A program made the translations under genes and the position numbers. Positions 62,851-64,000 of a stretch of DNA of 64,000 bases are shown one piece after another (the first letter of the stretch is position 1; each line of letters begins with the position of its first letter). The stretch is from assembly GCA_051646925.1 (NCBI GenBank), contig JBOFDK010000086.1, positions 1 to 64,000 of the forward strand, read 5' to 3'. This stretch comes from JBOFDK01 sp051646925. Its GTDB lineage: Bacteria > Bacillota > Clostridia > Lachnospirales > Cellulosilyticaceae. The notes beneath the pieces are model-generated. The model saw nothing but the letters and a program-made list of their open reading frames with translations. It made no database searches and had not been told where the DNA came from.

Positions 62851-64000
62851 TTATACTTTTGTTCCACATTCATTACAAAACTTAGCATTATTTTCAAGTT
62901 TCGTTCCACATTCCATACAAAATTTAGATTTTGGAATAATTACTTCCACTTTCGTCCCACATTCATTACAAAATTTGGCTGTTTCAGGAACCGATACCCC
63001 ACATTTTTGGCAGTTTAGCATTTCATTTGTAGTCATCTTATTTGTATTTTCTACTGTTGGTTGTACTATATTAGGTTTTACTGCTTCTGCTTCTGCTTCT
63101 GCTTGTGCTTGTGCTTGAGTTTGCATTTGGGATTGTGTTTGAGTTTGTTCTTTTATGCCGTTTGCAAAAGCACCGCCCATATGAACTCCCATCCCTAGCC
63201 CCATTCCTCCTTGAATCATAGCATTTAAACCATCATTCTCTGCTGATTTTTCCATAATATCAAGTTGTCTCAGCGTATGAATACGACGAAGTTTTTCATC
63301 ATCAATACTTCCTTTCATCGTCATACTTGTTAATTCTTTTAATGCTTTTTCAATTTCTTCTGGTAATGAAATATTACCTATCGTAAACTGATTTAATTGA
63401 ACGCCTAAATACTCAAAAGATTTTTTTGCATCTTCAATCATTTGTTCACTAAGTTCTTTGTACTGTGATGCTAACTGCGCTACTGTCAAATTTAAACTTC
63501 CAACTGCATCACTAAAATTTGTTATTATAAATGCTTTTAGCTGTTCACTAATTGTTTCTTTTGTATATGTTGTATTTGTACTAGATATTTGCCCAATAAA
63601 TTTAGCTGGATCTTTAATATTAAATGTATATGTACCATAAGCTCTTATCTGTACTTGCCCAAACTGGCGATCTTCAATCCATATTGGTGTTTGTGTACCC
63701 CATTTATTATTTAACATTTCTTTTGTATTAACAAAAAATACATCTGATTTAAATGGCGACTTAAAGCCAAATGCCCATCCTTTTAAATCACCTAGAACAG
63801 GTAAATTATCTGTTTCTAATTTATGTGTTCCCGGTAAAAAAACATCTGCTATTTCACCTTTTTCCACAAAAACAGCCACTTGCCCAGGTCTTACTATAAG
63901 TTGCGCACCGTACTGAATTTCTTGATCTTCCATAGGGTACATATATACTAATGTATTTTGTGTATTATCTATCCACTGTATTATATCGAGCAACTGTTTT
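62851..64000 (-). CDS. SPFH/YdjI-like protein with zinc ribbons, 5' end cut by window
   Basis: At least 383 codons to the window edge; the frame is open beyond 63993, so the N-terminus may be missing. YGAQLIVRPGQVAVFVEKGEIADVFLPGTHKL and WGTQTPIWIEDRQFGQVQIRAYGTYTFNI are the SPFH-like (YdjI, virion core protein-like) region. A Gln/Ala-rich stretch (QTQSQMQTQAQAQAEAEAEA) and three zinc-ribbon knuckles (CQKCGVSV, CNECGTKV, CMECGTKL) follow. Coupled to the Tim44-like gene downstream (13-bp gap). Confidence 0.85.
   Translation of the reverse strand, partial: KQLLDIIQWIDNTQNTLVYMYPMEDQEIQYGAQLIVRPGQVAVFVEKGEIADVFLPGTHKLETDNLPVLGDLKGWAFGFKSPFKSDVFFVNTKEMLNNKWGTQTPIWIEDRQFGQVQIRAYGTYTFNIKDPAKFIGQISSTNTTYTKETISEQLKAFIITNFSDAVGSLNLTVAQLASQYKELSEQMIEDAKKSFEYLGVQLNQFTIGNISLPEEIEKALKELTSMTMKGSIDDEKLRRIHTLRQLDIMEKSAENDGLNAMIQGGMGLGMGVHMGGAFANGIKEQTQTQSQMQTQAQAQAEAEAEAVKPNIVQPTVENTNKMTTNEMLNCQKCGVSVPETAKFCNECGTKVEVIIPKSKFCMECGTKLENNAKFCNECGTKV

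Overview
The window is a gene-dense, AT-rich stretch of a spore-forming Clostridia-type Firmicute. The evidence is strong AGGAGG-like ribosome binding sites, a T-box leader, the spoIIAA-spoIIAB-sigF operon, factor-independent terminators after many genes, and a single-chain PurL. The family looks close to Lachnospiraceae/Cellulosilyticaceae, but the sequence alone does not settle genus or species. No insertion sequence, prophage, CRISPR array or rRNA was seen.

Layout. 1-3.1 kb: an operon read leftwards, an alanine T-box leader (specifier GCA), a cytosolic VanY-type peptidase and alaS (cut by the window edge). 3.1-20.7 kb: mostly housekeeping genes (DUF4397 protein, flavin reductase-like protein, CPBP protease, plsC, ABC exporter, DEAD-box helicase, cyclophilin, pyrE, amidohydrolase, an ABC-2 transporter with a repeat-tailed anchored protein, tRNA-Pro(GGG), TrkA-C membrane protein, prfC, ttcA-like, mnmH). 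21-25.8 kb: a pstSCAB phosphate operon split between pstC and pstA by a divergent pyridoxamine-oxidase-like gene and an Rrf2 regulator; a decayed second copy of the pstC 3' end lies at the far side of the insert. 25.8-37.4 kb: FUSC-like protein, Dus, DinG-like helicase, cysteine-cluster protein, rsmH, an arsenic operon (arsR-arsC-permease-thioredoxin), small zinc-ribbon and winged-helix proteins, and a diguanylate cyclase.

38.0-46.2 kb is the unusual part: nine leftward genes that I cannot place in any known family. Six encode paralogous beta-rich proteins of about 217-323 residues that share an N-terminal RG-x5-N(N/R/E/K) block, a YHPxGE/D block and a C-terminal Y-x-L-x-GT block. Three encode helical proteins with one central hydrophobic region (or two hydrophobic segments) and a shared C-terminal motif, a layout like alpha-helical pore formers. 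The cluster grew by tandem duplication: it contains a fragment of a deleted copy, duplicated terminators and promoter-like blocks, and simple repeats. No member has a signal peptide.

46.4-55.8 kb is a complete leftward purine operon, purL-E-C-F-M-N-D, with candidate PurBoxes upstream. 56.1-57.7 kb is spoIIA. 58-64 kb holds a CadC/SmtB-like metal sensor, a pair of overlapping ATP-grasp ligases, queH, a D-2-hydroxyacid dehydrogenase, and a Tim44-like/SPFH pair with zinc ribbons that runs off the right edge.

Several tRNA-modification genes (ttcA-like, mnmH, dus, queH) are scattered through the window; mnmH implies selenium-modified tRNA if selD is present elsewhere.
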